A stretch of DNA of 64,000 nt from Shewanella schlegeliana (GTDB lineage: Bacteria; Pseudomonadota; Gammaproteobacteria; Enterobacterales; Shewanellaceae), in assembly GCF_016765635.1 (NCBI RefSeq), contig NZ_JAESVD010000005.1:62001-126000 (forward strand), in the 5' to 3' direction. This document shows positions 17,886-27,022 of the stretch, piece by piece (position 1 is the first letter of the stretch; each line of letters opens with the position of its first letter). The notes beneath the pieces were generated by a model. It was not told where the DNA came from and did no database searches. It saw only the letters and a program-made list of their open reading frames with translations. A program made the translations under genes and the position numbers.

Positions 17886-17961
17886 CACTTAAGTAATCTT
17901 GAGTAGGGTATGAAAGGAGGAGCTCACAATTGAGAGCCCCTTTAAAATGTTGCTTCAATAT

Positions 17962-18729
17962 TTAGCGTTTAAGCTGAGTCTTGATGCGTACTTTAGCTGA
18001 ATTTGCTTTAGATTTAAGGTGAGCTTTTTTATCATCAACTCCCCAGCTTCCATCTACTACAGAGTTTTCCCAATCAATACTAAGGGTGCCAGAATCATTT
18101 TTGTAAACACGGTAGGTATCGTTTGAGCCATGAATAGTTAAGGTGTTTTTCTCAACGCTAGCAACTAGAACGCCATCTTTCGTTATATGGCCTGTCGTTG
18201 CATCGTATGTACCAACAACTTCACCATTTTTGAGAACTTCCCCTTCCTCGGTCAACTGCCAATGATTAATACCGTTCTCAGGGGGGGTATCGGTTGGAGG
18301 GGTAAGTCCCCAATCACCATCTACAACAGAGTTCCCCCAATCAATGGTAAGCGTCCCTAACTCATTTCTATAAATGCGATAAGTATCATTCGATCCATGA
18401 ATCGTTAAAGTATTTTTCTCAACGCTTGCGACAAGAATGCCATCCTTCCACACAAGGCCAGTAGTTGGATCATAGATACCAACTGCCTCACCATTTTTAA
18501 GGATTTCTCCAGTGTCGCTTAACTGCCAGTGATTAAGCTCATTACCAGGCGCATCATCAGTAGGTGGTAGCTCTGGACTAGGCTTAGTAATACCAAAATC
18601 TGGATCAACATTTTCAAAATCTGGATCGCCATCAAAGCCCGGAGCTTGGTTAGAAGAAGTTGATGAACAACCAACAAGGAAAAGTGATGATAGTAGCGCT
18701 GTTGCTACAGTTGCTTTCTTAAAATTCAT
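17962..18729 (-). CDS. Duplicated-module lipoprotein B
   Basis: A 255-residue lipoprotein (lipobox FLVGC, then SSTSSNQAPGFDGD as in lipoprotein A). After a short acidic/Pro-rich linker there are two tandem modules of about 78 residues: NHWQLSDTGEILKNGEAVG ... IDWGNSVVDGDWG and NHWQLTEEGEVLKNGEVVG ... IDWENSVVDGSWG. Each contains the segment VASVEKNTLTIHGSNDTYR, identical in both. The basic tail (KSKANSAKVRIKTQLKR) resembles that of A. The modules appear to be beta-hairpin repeats; the function is not recognised. A and B are clearly paralogues that differ in module number and linker. Confidence 0.78.
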   Translation of the reverse strand: MNFKKATVATALLSSLFLVGCSSTSSNQAPGFDGDPDFENVDPDFGITKPSPELPPTDDAPGNELNHWQLSDTGEILKNGEAVGIYDPTTGLVWKDGILVASVEKNTLTIHGSNDTYRIYRNELGTLTIDWGNSVVDGDWGLTPPTDTPPENGINHWQLTEEGEVLKNGEVVGTYDATTGHITKDGVLVASVEKNTLTIHGSNDTYRVYKNDSGTLSIDWENSVVDGSWGVDDKKAHLKSKANSAKVRIKTQLKR

Positions 18730-19353
18730 AATGTGCTCTCAGTGATTAAAATGAGTATCGGGTTACTCAAAAAAGTAAACTGGATACCTAGCTCCTTGAA
18801 TCAGCGATAATAGAAAAGTTGATGAATCAACTTCTGTAATATCGCATTCAGCTAGGTCTCCAAAACTCAACACTCATCTCCTTCAAGCTACATCAGCTGC
18901 ATCCTGGCAGCTAGCACATAGTAAACACACACTATCTCCTTGGTGTGATTACTTAGTGTTAAGTTAGGGAGCTACTTTAATAAAAATATTCAGCAAGATA
19001 ATTAGTGCTAGAAACTGTTAACAAATTCACAGCGTGAATGCCTTAAACCTAATTAAGCAGAATAATCACTTAGACTCATCAATTTGAACATCATGATGAA
19101 CAAATTAAATACAAAAACATCAGTACTAACATTATTGAAACAAACTTGTTTTTTGAAACTTAACCATGTCTGAATACAGAGTTAGTTATGCAAATATTTT
19201 CAAGAAAAATTGAGGGGAGAAAGATTCAAAAAATTTTAAGGAGTTAGAGAGGCTAACTAATTACAGAATGCAACTAGCGACTTCCCTGAGTAAACTGAAT
19301 ATTGAAACTCAGTAATCCATGCTTATTTTCATAAATTAACAATCCCTCTCCCG
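18730..19353. other. Gene-free region with a long imperfect hairpin
   Basis: No coding potential seen. At 18786-18857 an imperfect inverted repeat of about 36 bp per arm is present: outer ACCTAGCT/AGCTAGGT, middle GCGATA/TATCGC and a central AAGTTGAT/ATCAACTT. It lies just upstream of lipoprotein B and could be a promoter-region structure or a small RNA hairpin. The remainder is AT-rich and unremarkable. Confidence 0.45.
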
Positions 19354-20258
19354 TTAATTATCCACTAACAAGAGTATTTGCTCTCTAAGCCAAATATGGG
19401 CTGGGTTGCGATTATGTTTTTTCTTCCATACCATCTCAATATCTAACGTCTTTGTTTTAAATGGCAACGGAAAAAGCTTGAGATTAAACAGCTCGCAAAA
19501 GTCACTCGCGTAGCTTTTCGGGGACACCCCAATGGCATCACTAGTTGAAACAGCCGCAAGCAAGCTCAACATCGATGACTTACTGCTGTGAAGTTTGCGG
19601 CTAGGCAAAACCTCTTCACTAATCAGATCAACGGCAGTAAGGTTAAAGCGCCTGAGCGTAACTAATATATGCCGCTCAGCAAAATACTGCACTCTTGAGA
19701 GGCTCTGTTCAATCCTAGGGTGCTTGTTACTGACAACACAAACTGGAGGCTCCTTCATTATAACCACTCTTTCGAAGCGGTTATCCTTAGGTAAGCCGAT
19801 ATCGATGACGACATCCGCCTGCTCAAGGTTAAGCATCTCAATTATCTCATTATCAAAGTCTGGCGGCTCACGAAAGATGATCTCGACAGGGAGATCTTTA
19901 ACCATATCGTCGAGTCGTCTTTGTAGCATATGGGCGATAACATCATTGGCAAGAATGACAAACTGACGCTCAGAGGTGACTGGGTCAAAGCCCTGTAGCC
20001 CACTGATCGTATTTTCAATATTGCTAAAGGAGTCGTTAAGTTGCTCATAAAGATAGTTAGCCATGGCAGTGGGTTTGATATTGCGCCCTGCACGGACAAA
20101 AAGCTCCTCTCCAATTACTCCTTTAAAGCGAGTAATGGCATTACTCACCGAGGGCTGGTCAGATCAAGCTCCTCAGCAGCTAAGGTGTAGGAGCCTGTAC
20201 GACACACAGTTAGAAAGACTCTTAATAGATTTACGTCAAACTGCTTTTGTTGCGTCAT
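19354..20258 (-). pseudogene. LysR-family regulator with a one-base frameshift
   Basis: The minus strand starting at the ATG 20258-20256 reads MTQQKQFDVNLLRVFLTVCR and then TGSYTLAAEELDLT, the LysR helix-turn-helix. A missing base near 20157 shifts the frame there; restoring one C (CTGACC to CTGACCC) recovers QPSVSNAITRFKGVIGEELF and the rest of the protein. The restored protein is about 301 residues, like the paralogue next door (300). The downstream frame alone (19354-20148) encodes the effector domain without half of the DNA-binding domain. Either a real inactivating mutation or a sequence error. All other features of the gene look intact. Confidence 0.82.
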
Positions 20259-20348
20259 TGCTTTCCCTCTATCTTAGCGCTTAACCGTTGAACCATATTT
20301 AAGCAAACAACTCACTTTAACACATTATCTAAACTCGAATTAACTTAC

Positions 20349-21251
20349 TTATTTAATTAACTTTAGTATCGTATTTCTCAACCAAATATTAGCTGGGTTT
20401 TGCTCGAGCTTATGGCTCCATACCATGTAATATTCAATAGGCTCAACATCAAAGGGCAGATCAAATACCTGCAGGCCAAACAATTCTGCATATTCATCGG
20501 TATAGGACTTGGAGGCGATAGCTAAGGCATCACTTTTTGAGGCCACGGCCATCATACTTAAAATCGATGATTGCTCACTGTGCATCTGTCTCGCCGGTAG
20601 AACATGTTTAGTCAGCAGATCTGCAACGCTAAGGTTATAGCGGCGCATCTTAAAAATAATATGCTTTTCACTAAAATACTGTTCTTGGGTAATCGCCCCT
20701 GTGATGCGCGGGTGATCTTTTCTGGCCACACACACCAACTTATCTTGCATCACCTTTTGGCTCTTAAAAGAGCTCGATTCAGGCAACCAAATATCCAGTG
20801 CTAAGTCGACTTTCTCAAGCTGCAACTCCATCTGCAACTCTTCCTCAATTAATGGCGGCTCACGAAATACAATGTTGATTGATAGCTCTTCTAATGCTTG
20901 CTCTACTAAGCCTTGCAGTAGCTGAATTGCCGATTCACTGGCATAGACATAGAAGGTACGTTCACTGATACTGGCATCAAACAATTCAAAACTAGAAGCG
21001 ACCAGCTCGATTTCAGACACAGGGATCGCAAGCTGTTGATAGAGATTCATCGCACTCGCCGTTGGTTTCACTCCTCTACCAACGCGAATAAACAGCTCCT
21101 CCCCTACCGAGAACTTAAGACGCGCAATGGCATTACTCACCGACGATTGAGTCAGGTCTAACTCCTCAGCTGCGCGGCTAAATGATGAGGTACGGTATAC
21201 CGCTGTAAAAATGCGGAACAAATTAAGATCGAATGACTTTTGCTGTGACAT
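20349..21251 (-). CDS. LysR-family transcriptional regulator
   Basis: A 300-residue LysR-type regulator: N-terminal winged helix-turn-helix (FDLNLFRIFTAVYRTSSFSR, AAEELDLTQSSVSNAIARL), then the substrate-binding domain (FREPPLIEEELQM, MQDKLVCVARKDHPRI). It is closely related to the frameshifted neighbour: the order FREPP, KHPRI/DHPRI, LLS..AVS/MAVASKSDA and NPA.IWLR is shared, so they are tandem duplicates. It is divergent from the alkylsulfatase gene across 215 bp, the normal arrangement for a LysR regulator and its target; regulation of that gene is inferred. Confidence 0.9.
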   Translation of the reverse strand: MSQQKSFDLNLFRIFTAVYRTSSFSRAAEELDLTQSSVSNAIARLKFSVGEELFIRVGRGVKPTASAMNLYQQLAIPVSEIELVASSFELFDASISERTFYVYASESAIQLLQGLVEQALEELSINIVFREPPLIEEELQMELQLEKVDLALDIWLPESSSFKSQKVMQDKLVCVARKDHPRITGAITQEQYFSEKHIIFKMRRYNLSVADLLTKHVLPARQMHSEQSSILSMMAVASKSDALAIASKSYTDEYAELFGLQVFDLPFDVEPIEYYMVWSHKLEQNPANIWLRNTILKLIK

Positions 21252-21466
21252 AAATATTTCCGCTTAGCGTTAATAATGGCTGTAATAATATTCATATTAT
21301 AAATATCAAAAGTAAAGTTCACCCTAATTATTATTCGAATTTCCCTCGCTATACTGGCCACATTCAATCGAACGACATTCATAAAAAGACGTCTCTTAAG
21401 CATTAATTTATCAGAAAACTCTGAGACGCAACGCTTTGAACCGACTTAACTTACTAAGGAAATCTC

Positions 21467-23452
21467 ATGAAGCAGACTCTACTTACTCTCTCAATCCTAT
21501 CCGTTTTCTCATTTAATGCCGCTGCCGCCCAGCATGAACACGACCACATCACGGTGCACTATCATGGTAAAGACGCCACTGAGCACACCATTGCCCACAA
21601 CAAAGCAGTCGCGGATACCCTTAACTTTGCCGATACGCGAGCATTCGAGCAATCTTCTAAGAACCTTATCGCCAAGTTTGATAAAGCCACCGCCGACATT
21701 CTAAGGGCTGAATTTTCCTTTATCAGCGATAAGACTCCAGACTCGGTAAACCCGTCGCTCTATCGCCAAGCCCAGCTCAACATGGTGCCCAATGGCCTAT
21801 ACCAAGTCAGCGATGGGATCTACCAAGTTCGCGGCACCGACCTGTCGAACTTAACCCTTATCCGCAGTGATAACGGCTGGATTGCCTATGATGTGCTGCT
21901 AACCAAAGAGGCGGCAAAGGCATCACTGCAATTTGCCCTAAAGAACCTGCCAAAAGATGGCGACCTGCCTGTCGTTGCCATGATCTACTCCCATAGCCAT
22001 GCCGACCATTTTGGTGGCGCCCGCGGAATACAGGAGATGTTCCCAAACGTCAAAGTCTACGGCTCTGATAACATCACCAAAGAGATTGTCGATGAGAATG
22101 TGCTTGCCGGTAACGCCATGAGCCGCCGCGCCGCTTACCAATATGGCGCAACACTGGGTAAACATGATCACGGTATTGTCGATGCCGCATTAGGTAAAGG
22201 GCTATCGAAAGGTGAGATCACCTATGTCGCACCGGACTACACCTTAAACGGTGAAGGAAAGTGGGAAACACTCACCATTGATGGCTTAGAGATGGTATTT
22301 ATGGACGCATCAGGCACCGAAGCCGAGTCTGAGATGATCACCTATATTCCATCCAAGAAAGCACTTTGGACTGGTGAACTCACCTATCAGGGCATGCACA
22401 ATATCTATACCCTTCGCGGCGCTAAGGTGCGTGACGCTCTGAAATGGTCGAAAGATATTAACGAGATGATTAACGCCTTTGGCGATGATGTCGAAGTACT
22501 ATTCGCCTCCCATTCGGCACCCGTCTGGGGCAATCAAGACGTCAATGAGTTCTTACGTCTACAACGTGATAACTACGGTTTAGTCCATAACCAAACACTA
22601 AGACTGGCTAACGATGGTGTGGGCATTCAGGATATTGGCGATGCGATTCAAGACACGATTCCTGAGTCTATCTATAAGACATGGCACACCAATGGCTATC
22701 ACGGTACCTATAGTCATAACGCCAAAGCGGTGTATAACAAATATCTTGGTTATTTTGACATGAACCCAGCGAACCTAAATCCGCTACCAACAAAGCTCGA
22801 ATCGGCTAAGTTTGTCGAGTACATGGGCGGCGCAGATGCAGCGGTTAAACGTGCAAAAGATGATTACGCACAAGGCGAATACCGCTTTGTGGCAACCGCA
22901 CTGAACAAGGTGGTTATGGCCGAACCGGATAATGATGAAGCGCGTCAATTGTTAGCCGATACTTACGAGCAGTTAGGTTATCAATCTGAAGGTGCGGGCT
23001 GGCGAAACATCTACTTAACTGGCGCACAAGAATTAAGAGTTGGTATTCAAGCTGGCGCCCCGAAAACCGCATCGGCTGACGTGATAAGTGAAATGGATAT
23101 GCCGACACTGTTCGACTTCCTTGCGGTTAAAATTGACAGCCAAGTTGCCGCTAAACAGGGCTTAGTGAAGATGAATATCATCACCCCAGACACTAAGGAC
23201 ATTCTTTACATTGAACTTAGCAACGGCAACCTAAGTAACGTCGTTGTCGACAAAGAGCAAAAAGCCGATGCCAACCTTATGGTTAACAAGGCGGATGTGA
23301 ATCGCATTTTGCTTGGGCAGACCACCCTTAAAGCGCTATTAGCCAGTGGCGAGGCTAAGCTGACAGGCGATAAGGAAGCCTTTGGCAAAATCGCTGGTAG
23401 CATGGTGGAGTTCAACCCCGCTTTTGAGATAGTGCCAACGCCTGTGAAATAG
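21467..23452 (+). CDS. Periplasmic linear alkylsulfatase (metallo-beta-lactamase fold)
   Basis: Hydrolyses alkyl sulfate esters (SDS-type) to alcohol and sulfate. 661 residues: signal peptide (MKQTLLTLSILSVFSFNAAA), metallo-beta-lactamase domain with the zinc motif HSHADH at residues 176-181, then GTEAESEMITYIPSKKALWTGE and LFASHSAPVWG supplying further metal ligands, an alkylsulfatase dimerisation region (KYLGYFDMNPANLNPLP; MGGADAAVKRAKDDYAQGEY), and a C-terminal SCP2-like domain for the aliphatic substrate. The order and length are those of SdsA1/YjcS/BDS1 enzymes. The gene stands alone, with its own terminator, divergent from two LysR genes that may control it. Confidence 0.92.
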   Translation: MKQTLLTLSILSVFSFNAAAAQHEHDHITVHYHGKDATEHTIAHNKAVADTLNFADTRAFEQSSKNLIAKFDKATADILRAEFSFISDKTPDSVNPSLYRQAQLNMVPNGLYQVSDGIYQVRGTDLSNLTLIRSDNGWIAYDVLLTKEAAKASLQFALKNLPKDGDLPVVAMIYSHSHADHFGGARGIQEMFPNVKVYGSDNITKEIVDENVLAGNAMSRRAAYQYGATLGKHDHGIVDAALGKGLSKGEITYVAPDYTLNGEGKWETLTIDGLEMVFMDASGTEAESEMITYIPSKKALWTGELTYQGMHNIYTLRGAKVRDALKWSKDINEMINAFGDDVEVLFASHSAPVWGNQDVNEFLRLQRDNYGLVHNQTLRLANDGVGIQDIGDAIQDTIPESIYKTWHTNGYHGTYSHNAKAVYNKYLGYFDMNPANLNPLPTKLESAKFVEYMGGADAAVKRAKDDYAQGEYRFVATALNKVVMAEPDNDEARQLLADTYEQLGYQSEGAGWRNIYLTGAQELRVGIQAGAPKTASADVISEMDMPTLFDFLAVKIDSQVAAKQGLVKMNIITPDTKDILYIELSNGNLSNVVVDKEQKADANLMVNKADVNRILLGQTTLKALLASGEAKLTGDKEAFGKIAGSMVEFNPAFEIVPTPVK

Positions 23453-23474
23453 CACTCAAACTCACTACACAGAC

Positions 23475-23508
23475 AAAACGGGGCGCATGGAGCGCCCCGT
23501 TTTTTAAT
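23475..23508 (+). terminator. Intrinsic terminator of the alkylsulfatase gene
   Basis: AAAACGGGGCGC-ATGGA-GCGCCCCGTTTT (arms 23475-23486 and 23492-23503) followed by TTAATTC. Confidence 0.9.
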
Positions 23509-23534
23509 TCTTTACTGTTAAACATTAACGGTTA

Positions 23535-24515
23535 TTAAACCCTTTCTAACAGCGCTTTCAAATCAACCTTCACCGCCTTGATGCTCACTTGCTTGCACTG
23601 TCCAACACTGATTGCAAACCGATACTGCTCATCTGATTGCCCGACATCCAAGTGCCCAATATCCAAGTGCCCTACATCCAGGTGCCCGAGCCAGCAATGC
23701 CAACCTTGCGCGGCTTTCATCTTCTGTAGCGGCTGTTCACTCGCAACTTGCTCATCATCACTCTCTTGTCGTGTCGAGAGAGAAATGTTTTGCTTAAGGC
23801 GTATAGGTGACGGGCCTAGCTCACTCGTAACGGCATGCGCTAAGGGACTCACACCTTGAGTGACGTCAAGCTCGAGTGAAGTCTCAACCAAGGTCGAAAA
23901 ATCAAAAGCAAAAGATTTAAGTGACAGGGCTAAGCCTAAGCCTTTGGCTTTTATATAGGACTCTTTAAGTGCCCACAGATCGAAGAAACGTTCTCGTTGC
24001 AACTCATTTGGCAGTGCAAATAGCGCCTGTTTCTCAGGCTCAGAAAAATAGTGACTTAAAATAGAGAGGATGTTGGTACTAGCACGACTTCGCTCAATAT
24101 CGACGCCAAACTCTAGCCTCGATGCAGTTGGCTTGTCGTTACTGGTATCGTCATTGTCAGATTGCTGTTTGCCTATCCCAACAACCAGCCAATCACCACT
24201 ATGGCTTATATTGAAGTGGAGTCCGGTTTGTAAAAATTGCGCTTCGCTTAATCTAGGCTTCCCTTTTTCACCATACTCGAAGCACCACTCTTGGGGTTTA
24301 ATCTTAGCTTGTTGTGATACTTGCTTTGATAAGAGTGCACGCAGAAAGCCTCTCACCATCAGGGCGTGCTCTTTAGCTTCCTGTTTGATGTAGCGATTAA
24401 CTTTATCAATTTCATCTTGCGGTAGCCAAGTGTTAATCAAGGCTGCAGATTCAGTATCGAGCTCCGCGCTGTTTAACGGACAGAAATACAATTTTATTGC
24501 AGTGAATTCAGACAA
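23535..24515 (-). CDS. pfaE: 4'-phosphopantetheinyl transferase for the PUFA synthase
   Basis: Transfers phosphopantetheine from CoA to the ACP domains of PfaA. A Sfp-type enzyme: FNISHSGDWLVVGIG, FGVDIERSR (metal-binding Asp/Glu) and FFDLWALKESYIKAKGLGL are the three family motifs. Its place beside pfa genes, in inverse orientation and separated by an EF-G-like gene and pfaR, is that of pfaE (orf2) in EPA-producing Shewanella. At 326 residues it is longer than the roughly 280 expected, because of an Asn/Asp/Ser-rich insert before the VDIE motif and a C-terminal insert containing a GHLDV-GHLDI-GHLDV repeat (23641-23685). Confidence 0.93.
   Translation of the reverse strand: MSEFTAIKLYFCPLNSAELDTESAALINTWLPQDEIDKVNRYIKQEAKEHALMVRGFLRALLSKQVSQQAKIKPQEWCFEYGEKGKPRLSEAQFLQTGLHFNISHSGDWLVVGIGKQQSDNDDTSNDKPTASRLEFGVDIERSRASTNILSILSHYFSEPEKQALFALPNELQRERFFDLWALKESYIKAKGLGLALSLKSFAFDFSTLVETSLELDVTQGVSPLAHAVTSELGPSPIRLKQNISLSTRQESDDEQVASEQPLQKMKAAQGWHCWLGHLDVGHLDIGHLDVGQSDEQYRFAISVGQCKQVSIKAVKVDLKALLERV
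23641..23685. repeat. 15-bp tandem repeat within pfaE (three copies)
   Basis: Units CCGACATCCAAGTGC, CCAATATCCAAGTGC and CCTACATCCAGGTGC, encoding GHLDV/GHLDI/GHLDV on the minus strand. The 15-bp length keeps the reading frame. Confidence 0.9.
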
Positions 24516-24630
24516 AACCAGCTCAAATGTGAACGTAGATATATGGGCTATTGTGGCCTGTTTTAATTCAAAACAACAGCCACAAACTCAAATGGCACCA
24601 CAATAGCTCAAATGACCCGAAACCTCCCTA

Positions 24631-26658
24631 TTAACCCATTAATGTAGCCTGTACCCTATCGGGAACCACATCATAACGACTAAAGCTCATTGAGAACTGC
24701 CCCTCTCCTCCCGTCATCGATTTTAATCGAGTAGAGTAGTCGGCAACATTCGCAAGTGGCGCTTCTACACTCACCTCGACCATGCCATTGGTTTGCGCCT
24801 GAGTGCCGCACACCATGCCTCTAGAAGCACTGATATCACCAGTGATCTCCCCAACGTAACCCTGCTCTACACAGATCTGCATATCGACGACAGGCTCTAA
24901 GATCACTGGTTGTGCCGACGTAACAGCCTCCATAAAGGCACGCTTGCCCGCCATAACAAACGCAATCTCCTTTGAGTCCACGCTATGATGTTTACCATCT
25001 AATACCGTAACTTTAATATCCTGCATCGGGAAACCACCCAAACCACCGGCTAACATGGCTTCGCGTACGCCTTTCTCTACCGCTGGAATATATTGGCTTG
25101 GCACTGAGCCACCCACCACTTTACTCACAAACTCAAAACCTTGGCCACGGGCCAACGGCTCAACCATCAACTCGACTTCACCAAACTGCCCTGAGCCTCC
25201 CGACTGTTTCTTATGGCGATAACGGGACTTTGCCTCTGCCATAATCGTTTCTCGATATGGCACGGCTGGAATTTCAGTTTCCATATCCACATTGAACACG
25301 GTTTGCGCCTTCTCAAGGGCTATTTGCAGGTGTAGGTCACCCTGTCCCTGCAGCAGAGTTTGCCCATGGGCTTCACCTCGAGTCACGTGCAAACTGGGAT
25401 CTTCAGCCACCAGCTTATTTAATACCTCAGATAGCTTTTGTTCATCGCCACGCCGTTTAGGGGACACTGCTAGGCCGAAAATAGGCTGAGGTAATGCGTT
25501 CTCTGGCATATGAAAATCATCTTCATCATGACTGTCGTGCAACACCACACCGATCTCAAGCTCTTCGACTTTGGCAATGGCATAGATATCCCCCGGTATC
25601 GCTTGAGCCACATCAATATGCTTCTCACCTTGTAATTTAATCAGGTGAGCCACTTTAAATGGCTTACGTCCATGACCGATATATAGCTTCATTCCCACAT
25701 TGATTGTGCCTTGATATAAACGAAATACCCCCATGCGCCCAAAAAATGGGTCAACTGCGACCCTAAATACGTGGGCGAGTACATGCTCGTTAGGATTCTG
25801 ATTGACTGTGACGGCTTTAGCGTTATCACCAAAACCTTTTACAAATTGCGGTGGATTCGCCTCTAGTGGGTTAGGCATTAGCTTAATAAGGATCTCTAGC
25901 AGCGAACTGATCCCTATCTCTTTTTCGGCACTGGTAAAGCAAACTGGGACTAAGTTGCCTAAGCGTAATGCCGTTTCAAGTGGAGCATGAAGCTGCTCTG
26001 GGGTTAACGATTCGCCCTGCTCAAGATAGAGCTCCATTAACTGCTCATCTTCTTCAAGCACGGTATCGACTAATTCATCTCGCGCACATTCGGCGCCAAT
26101 AAAAGCGGTTTGAGCTTGTGGGTTACAGTGCAAATAGCAATCCACCACCGCATCACCAGCAACATTAGGTAAGTTAACGGGCAAGCATCGCTGACCAAAC
26201 TGTGCTTGAATCGCTGCTAATAAGGCGGCTAACGCCGACTCATTACCATCAATATGATTAATAACGATGAGTACCGCTTTACCTTGACGACGGGCAGCTT
26301 CGAAGGCTCTTTTGGTTATCGTCTCTATGCCTACCCCGGCATGGATCACTAATACAACTGACTCAACACCTGGTAGTGGTAACAGGGCTCGACCGAAAAA
26401 ATCCGGTAATCCGGGGGTGTCAATGATATTGATATGGTGATTAGCGTAATCGAGATTGAGAAATGAAGGTTCTAAACTATGGCGGTGGGATTTTTCTTGG
26501 GCGGTAAAGTCAGCGTGATTTGTTCCCTTATCGACCCTGCCTTTCAATGTTATCGCCTCCGCACGAAAAAGAAGCGCCTCTAGCAGAGAAGATTTTCCAG
26601 AACCAGTGTGTCCGAGCACTGCCAGATTTCGGATCTGCTCGGTAGTAAACTCAGCCAT
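24631..26658 (-). CDS. Elongation factor G-like translational GTPase
   Basis: 675 residues with the EF-G domain order: GTPase (G1 GHTGSGKSSL at residues 16-25, G3 DTPGLPDFFG), domain II, then domains III-V (ILEPVVDMQICVEQGYVGEI and the SRGMVCGT, ADYSTRLKSMTGGEGQFSM segments typical of domain V). G4 reads NHID instead of NKxD, as noted separately. It belongs to the EF-G-like paralogue group (FusA2-type), not to the main EF-G, which is longer. A perfect AAGGAGG precedes the ATG. It sits between pfaE and pfaR, a conserved position in EPA-producing Shewanella; a direct role in lipid synthesis is not known. Confidence 0.88.
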   Translation of the reverse strand: MAEFTTEQIRNLAVLGHTGSGKSSLLEALLFRAEAITLKGRVDKGTNHADFTAQEKSHRHSLEPSFLNLDYANHHINIIDTPGLPDFFGRALLPLPGVESVVLVIHAGVGIETITKRAFEAARRQGKAVLIVINHIDGNESALAALLAAIQAQFGQRCLPVNLPNVAGDAVVDCYLHCNPQAQTAFIGAECARDELVDTVLEEDEQLMELYLEQGESLTPEQLHAPLETALRLGNLVPVCFTSAEKEIGISSLLEILIKLMPNPLEANPPQFVKGFGDNAKAVTVNQNPNEHVLAHVFRVAVDPFFGRMGVFRLYQGTINVGMKLYIGHGRKPFKVAHLIKLQGEKHIDVAQAIPGDIYAIAKVEELEIGVVLHDSHDEDDFHMPENALPQPIFGLAVSPKRRGDEQKLSEVLNKLVAEDPSLHVTRGEAHGQTLLQGQGDLHLQIALEKAQTVFNVDMETEIPAVPYRETIMAEAKSRYRHKKQSGGSGQFGEVELMVEPLARGQGFEFVSKVVGGSVPSQYIPAVEKGVREAMLAGGLGGFPMQDIKVTVLDGKHHSVDSKEIAFVMAGKRAFMEAVTSAQPVILEPVVDMQICVEQGYVGEITGDISASRGMVCGTQAQTNGMVEVSVEAPLANVADYSTRLKSMTGGEGQFSMSFSRYDVVPDRVQATLMG

Positions 26659-27022
26659 CTTGGCCTCCTTTTTTTACATTATTTAATCAATCCATTTTCT
26701 ATTTGCAGACTTAATTGAGCGAATTCTAACCAGTATAGACCGCTGTAAACTAGTAATATTTGAGCTAGATCACTCTTTTTAATAACAACTAAAAGCAACA
26801 CTTAAAACAAGCAATTAGCTTACATGTGTTCACCGAATCTGGTCATATCAGTAATTAATAAGTCCCAGGTGATTGTATTGCCACACAGGCTCAGGTAGTC
26901 TGCTCAGCCATTAGCCAAAAAACATCGACTTTATTGCGATAGATAGAGACCTAAGGTCCAATGACTACAAGTGGTATCGCTATTGAGTCCCAACAGATTA
27001 TTAACGGGTAGCCGCTAAACTG
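26659..27022. other. Divergent promoter region between the EF-G-like gene and pfaR
   Basis: A 364-bp region with no coding potential, probably containing the pfa operon promoter. No consensus sigma-70 pair stands out, and no Fur, FNR or FabR-like palindrome is obvious to the eye. Confidence 0.4.

Noticed and set aside
20349..21251. The second LysR gene as also frameshifted
   Set aside because: It reads without interruption for 300 residues, including the whole helix-turn-helix.
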